Source: an uncultured Actinomyces sp. (lineage in GTDB: Bacteria > Actinomycetota > Actinomycetes > Actinomycetales > Actinomycetaceae). Taken from it: 31,877 nucleotides of DNA. The notes beneath the pieces are model-generated. The model made no database searches and was not told the DNA's origin. It saw nothing but the letters and a program-made list of their open reading frames with translations. Positions 29,856 through 31,877 of the stretch are shown here, piece by piece; positions within the stretch are counted from its first letter, which is position 1; the number at the start of each line of letters is the position of its first letter. The stretch spans positions 1-31,877 of the forward strand of contig CALEXZ010000148.1 of the NCBI GenBank assembly GCA_937926195.1, given 5' to 3'. Position numbers and translations under genes: made by a program.

Positions 29856-30316
29856 AGCGGCACCGCCTCGTCCAGGGCCGACGACACGAGTGCCTGCGAG
29901 CCGCTGCCGACCGACACGACGTCGACGGGAACTGTCAGCAGGTCGGAGAGCTCCTCCTCAAGTGCCAGCAGGGTGAGGATGTCTGCCTCCGGCGGGAAGC
30001 GGACCAGCAGGTCGATGTCGGAGGACGAGTCGTCAGTGCCCCGAGCGGCCGAGCCGAAGACGCCCACAACCTCACAGCCGCGGGCCTCGGCCAGTGCCAG
30101 GACCTCCTCGCGGGCGCAACGCAGAAGCGCCAGAGGGCGCGGCTGTAGCGACTCCTCCAGCCGCTGGCGGGCCTGCGCCGACAGGCAGCGGGTGCCACTC
30201 TCTGCCGCGGCGATGAGAGGCTGCTTGACTCCGGAGCGCCGTGCGAGCTCACGCTGGCTCAGCCCCGCCGCCCGACGGCGGAAACGGAGACGGTCATGCT
30301 CACTGCGCGGTGCCAC
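29852..30316 (-). CDS. mntA: Xre-HTH/MNT nucleotidyltransferase antitoxin fusion (MntA-like)
   Basis: Predicted antitoxin of 154 residues with two domains. An Xre-type helix-turn-helix lies at about 10-57 (GLSQRELARRSGVKQPLIAAAESG). A minimal nucleotidyltransferase follows at about 66-150 with GSX10DXD intact (G88-S89 ... D100-I-D102) and a third Asp in PVDVVS (D132). The MNT domain would AMPylate and silence the HEPN partner; the HTH would let the same protein repress its own promoter. GTG 30316 lies 6 nt after TATCAT, which falls within an 18-bp palindrome's edge. The HTH-MNT combination is less common than bare MNT. All catalytic residues are present. Confidence 0.87.
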   Translation of the reverse strand: MAPRSEHDRLRFRRRAAGLSQRELARRSGVKQPLIAAAESGTRCLSAQARQRLEESLQPRPLALLRCAREEVLALAEARGCEVVGVFGSAARGTDDSSSDIDLLVRFPPEADILTLLALEEELSDLLTVPVDVVSVGSGSQALVSSALDEAVPL

Positions 30317-30322
30317 ACCTCG

Positions 30323-30328
30323 ATGATA
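30323..30328 (-). promoter_or_regulatory. -10 element (TATCAT), leaderless antitoxin start
   Basis: Minus-strand TATCAT ends 6 nt before GTG 30316. Four of its six bases lie in the palindrome at 30325-30342. Confidence 0.6.
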
Positions 30329-30342
30329 ACGCCTGTGCTATC
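30325..30342. promoter_or_regulatory. Candidate autoregulatory operator of the toxin-antitoxin module
   Basis: GATAAC GCCTGT GCTATC is an imperfect palindrome with 5 of 6 positions matching in each arm. It overlaps the antitoxin -10 and its size suits an Xre-family dimer. It is the obvious candidate target of the antitoxin's own HTH. Confidence 0.55.
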
Positions 30343-30421
30343 TGATGTGTGAGGGGTGCGCCGGGGGAGGCCTGCGGCCGCGACGAGATGACGGCCCTGT
30401 CCGAGGAGCACCGACCCGCGC

Positions 30422-30427
30422 CACGCT
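30422..30427 (+). promoter_or_regulatory. -10-like element (CACGCT), leaderless small membrane protein
   Basis: CACGCT ends 7 nt before ATG 30435 and keeps A2 and T6. There is no Shine-Dalgarno. Confidence 0.4.
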
Positions 30428-30434
30428 AGTGGCC

Positions 30435-30908
30435 ATGCTTCTCAACAACGTGCTCTACGCCGCCACCATCGTCTACACCTCGGTGCTCGCTGGCTTCATG
30501 ATCTCCTACGTGGTGACCTTCGGGGCCTTCTTCGACCACACGCTGAGCCACGGAAAGCGGCGCGAGCTTCAGGTTCTGCTGCTGCCCTTCAACCGCGATG
30601 AGCGCGTGAGCCTCAGGTACGCGGCCTGGGTCCTCGGGCAGGTGCTGGTGGCGCTCGCGTCCCTTGTCGCCAACGCCGGACGGCTTCCCCTTGCCGCCCA
30701 GGTCCTCGCCGTCGCCGTCATGCCCCTGTGGTACCTGGTTCACGTCGCCAGCGGCTTCGCACGCGATGAGCACCTGGCTGAGGGCGGCCCCGACGACGTG
30801 CCCGAGCGGGTGATCGACCGCTTCGTGCGCCGTAACCGTCCGTTCCACTCCGGCTACGCCGTCGCCTACCTGGTCACTGCGGGCTGGCTGCTGGCAGGTG
30901 TGCTGTGA
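30435..30908 (+). CDS. Hypothetical membrane protein, 157 aa, about four helices
   Basis: I do not recognise a family. The 157 residues have about four hydrophobic segments, at about 7-31, 63-81, 85-106 and 139-157. A charged cytoplasmic-looking loop (DHTLSHGKRRELQ ... FNRDERVSLR) separates the first two, and an acidic/basic loop (DEHLAEGGPDDVPERVIDRFVRRNRP) separates the last two. No cysteine or His motif suggests an enzyme. ATG 30435 has a -10-like hexamer at 7 nt. It lies between the antitoxin (divergent, about 120 bp between starts) and PPi-PFK. Codon use looks like the chromosomal background. Confidence 0.7.
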   Translation: MLLNNVLYAATIVYTSVLAGFMISYVVTFGAFFDHTLSHGKRRELQVLLLPFNRDERVSLRYAAWVLGQVLVALASLVANAGRLPLAAQVLAVAVMPLWYLVHVASGFARDEHLAEGGPDDVPERVIDRFVRRNRPFHSGYAVAYLVTAGWLLAGVL

Positions 30909-30946
30909 GCACCGGTCAGGCACCGAAGCGCTCGTGCCACGGCAGG

Positions 30947-30952
30947 TAGACT
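30947..30952 (+). promoter_or_regulatory. Candidate -10 (TAGACT) for PPi-PFK
   Basis: TAGACT lies about 100 nt before ATG 31052. It gives a leader of about 93 nt with GAAAGG at 31040-31045. Confidence 0.4.
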
Positions 30953-31051
30953 TCGCCTCAAGGCACAGCACGTGCCGCTCCTCGTCTCGGTCGCCGGCGG
31001 GCTCGCTCCCGACGGCGTCGAGCCGCAAGCACCCAACCCGAAAGGTTCTCG

Positions 31052-31877
31052 ATGTCGATCCGTCGCGTCGCCCTGCTCACCGCGGGCGGTTTCGCCCCCT
31101 GCCTGTCCGCCGCCGTCGGCGACCTCATCGAGCGCTACACCGAGGTCGCTCCCGAGGTCGAGATCATCGCCTACCAGTACGGCTACCACGGCCTGCTCAC
31201 CGGCAACTACATCGTCGTCGACGAGGAGGGTCGCAAGAACGCCGGCATCCTGCGCGAGTTCGGCGGCTCGCCGATCGGCAACTCGCGCGTCAAGCTCACC
31301 AACGCCAAGAACCTCGTCGAGCGCGGCCTCGTCGCCGAGGGCGTCAACCCCCTGGAGTTCGCTGCCGAGCAGCTGCGCAAGGACGGCGTCGACGTCCTGC
31401 ACACCATCGGCGGCGACGACACCAACACCACCGCCGCCGACCTGGCCGCCTACCTCAAGGAGCACGACTACGACCTCACCGTCGTCGGCCTGCCCAAGAC
31501 CATCGACAACGACATCGTGCCCATCCGCCAGTCCCTGGGCGCCTGGTCCGCCGCCGAGGAGGGCGCCGGCTTCGCCTTCAACGTCATCGGTGAGCACCGC
31601 TCCAACCCGCGCATGCTCATCATCCACGAGTGCATGGGCCGCAACTGCGGCTACCTCACCGCCGAGACCGCCAAGCGCTACCACGAGCTGCTGCAGACCA
31701 AGAGCTGGGCGCCGTCCCTGGGCCTGGCGCGCGAGCGCTGGGACGTGCACGCCGTCTTCCTGCCGGAGATGAAGCTCGACCTCGAGGCCGAGGCCAAGCG
31801 CCTCAAGGACCTCATGGACTCCCAGGGCAACGTCAACATCTTCCTGTCCGAGGGCGCGGGCGTCCCCGAGATCATCG
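31052..31877 (+). CDS. pfp: 6-phosphofructokinase, PPi-dependent type (3' end outside window)
   Basis: Phosphorylates fructose-6-phosphate to fructose-1,6-bisphosphate, probably with PPi. The first 275 residues are present. The nucleotide-site motif reads GGDDT (G120-T124), with Asp where ATP-PFK has Gly, and the catalytic loop reads PKTIDND with Lys K149 where ATP-PFK has Gly. Both changes are the accepted markers of PPi-PFK. Other conserved parts are the N-terminal LLTAGGFAPCLSA, GNSRVKL and the fructose-6-P region ECMGRNCGYLT. The FAPC variant of the usual GGDAPG loop is notable. The donor assignment follows from family knowledge, not direct proof. Shine-Dalgarno GAAAGG at 31040-31045. Confidence 0.92.
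   Translation, partial: MSIRRVALLTAGGFAPCLSAAVGDLIERYTEVAPEVEIIAYQYGYHGLLTGNYIVVDEEGRKNAGILREFGGSPIGNSRVKLTNAKNLVERGLVAEGVNPLEFAAEQLRKDGVDVLHTIGGDDTNTTAADLAAYLKEHDYDLTVVGLPKTIDNDIVPIRQSLGAWSAAEEGAGFAFNVIGEHRSNPRMLIIHECMGRNCGYLTAETAKRYHELLQTKSWAPSLGLARERWDVHAVFLPEMKLDLEAEAKRLKDLMDSQGNVNIFLSEGAGVPEII

Noticed and set aside
29852..30316. Xre-only regulator with chance C-terminal similarity
   Set aside because: The GSX10DXD motif is exact, a third Asp is present, and the overlapping partner is a HEPN protein with RX4HXY, which together make the MNT assignment much more likely.
1..31877. CRISPR array, tRNA, rRNA, insertion sequence or prophage
   Set aside because: No regularly spaced repeats, no cloverleaf or rRNA-like sequence, no transposase, integrase or phage structural protein was found on either strand by reading.

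Overview
The window is about 32 kb of very high-GC chromosome. Gene content and gene order point to an Actinobacterium, most likely in or near the Actinomycetaceae (Actinomyces-like). The main clues are a MabA/InhA-type fabG-enoyl reductase pair, divergent glgC and glgM-type glycogen genes, a DnaQ-UvrC fusion, a PPi-type phosphofructokinase (PPi-dependent phosphofructokinase has been reported biochemically in oral Actinomyces), and many leaderless genes. This placement is inference; there is no rRNA in the window. No tRNA, rRNA, CRISPR array, insertion sequence or prophage was seen.

Layout. 1-2057: the 3' end of glycyl-tRNA synthetase and a YibE/F membrane protein, with a dihydrouridine synthase (dusB) converging on it. 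3492-5212: a two-gene fatty-acid elongation operon (ketoacyl reductase and enoyl reductase). 5305-6557: a SixA-type phosphatase and serB, convergent. 6668-9429: divergent glgC and glgM. 9558-11242: a divergent pair, an unknown protein and a stand-alone ABC ATPase. 11270-12956: NfeD and SPFH/stomatin. 13064-17687: a coupled operon of two half ABC exporters and a SpoU RNA methyltransferase. 17751-18611: PPK2. 18674-20779: a beta-glucoside-type PTS permease on the minus strand, divergent from a hypothetical gene. 21789-25111: an ABC-F ATPase, an A-type Fe-S carrier and a lipoprotein FKBP isomerase. 25229-26509: sodA and a receiver-like protein, divergent. 26614-29277: the DnaQ-UvrC fusion and a PlsC acyltransferase, divergent. 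29347-30316: a degraded membrane-protease remnant joined to a two-gene MNT/HEPN toxin-antitoxin module. 30435-31877: a small membrane protein and the 5' part of PPi-phosphofructokinase.

Most of the window is housekeeping: lipid synthesis (fabG, inhA-like, plsC), carbon storage and phosphate energy (glgC, glgM, ppk2, PPi-PFK, PTS), membrane quality control (NfeD/SPFH) and stress (sodA, Fe-S carrier). The clearest accessory element is the HepT/MntA-like module, whose antitoxin carries an N-terminal Xre helix-turn-helix. A palindrome overlaps its -10, and the toxin's 3' end runs into the remnant of another gene.

A pattern runs through the whole window. Of 30 genes, 14 lack a Shine-Dalgarno sequence and instead have a hexamer with A at position 2 and T at position 6 (usually TANNNT) 5-7 nt before the start codon, as expected for leaderless mRNAs. 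Eleven others have a visible Shine-Dalgarno, and four overlap the stop codon of the gene before. The most unusual non-coding structure is a nested inverted repeat (13011-13067) covering the promoter and start codon of the ABC exporter operon.
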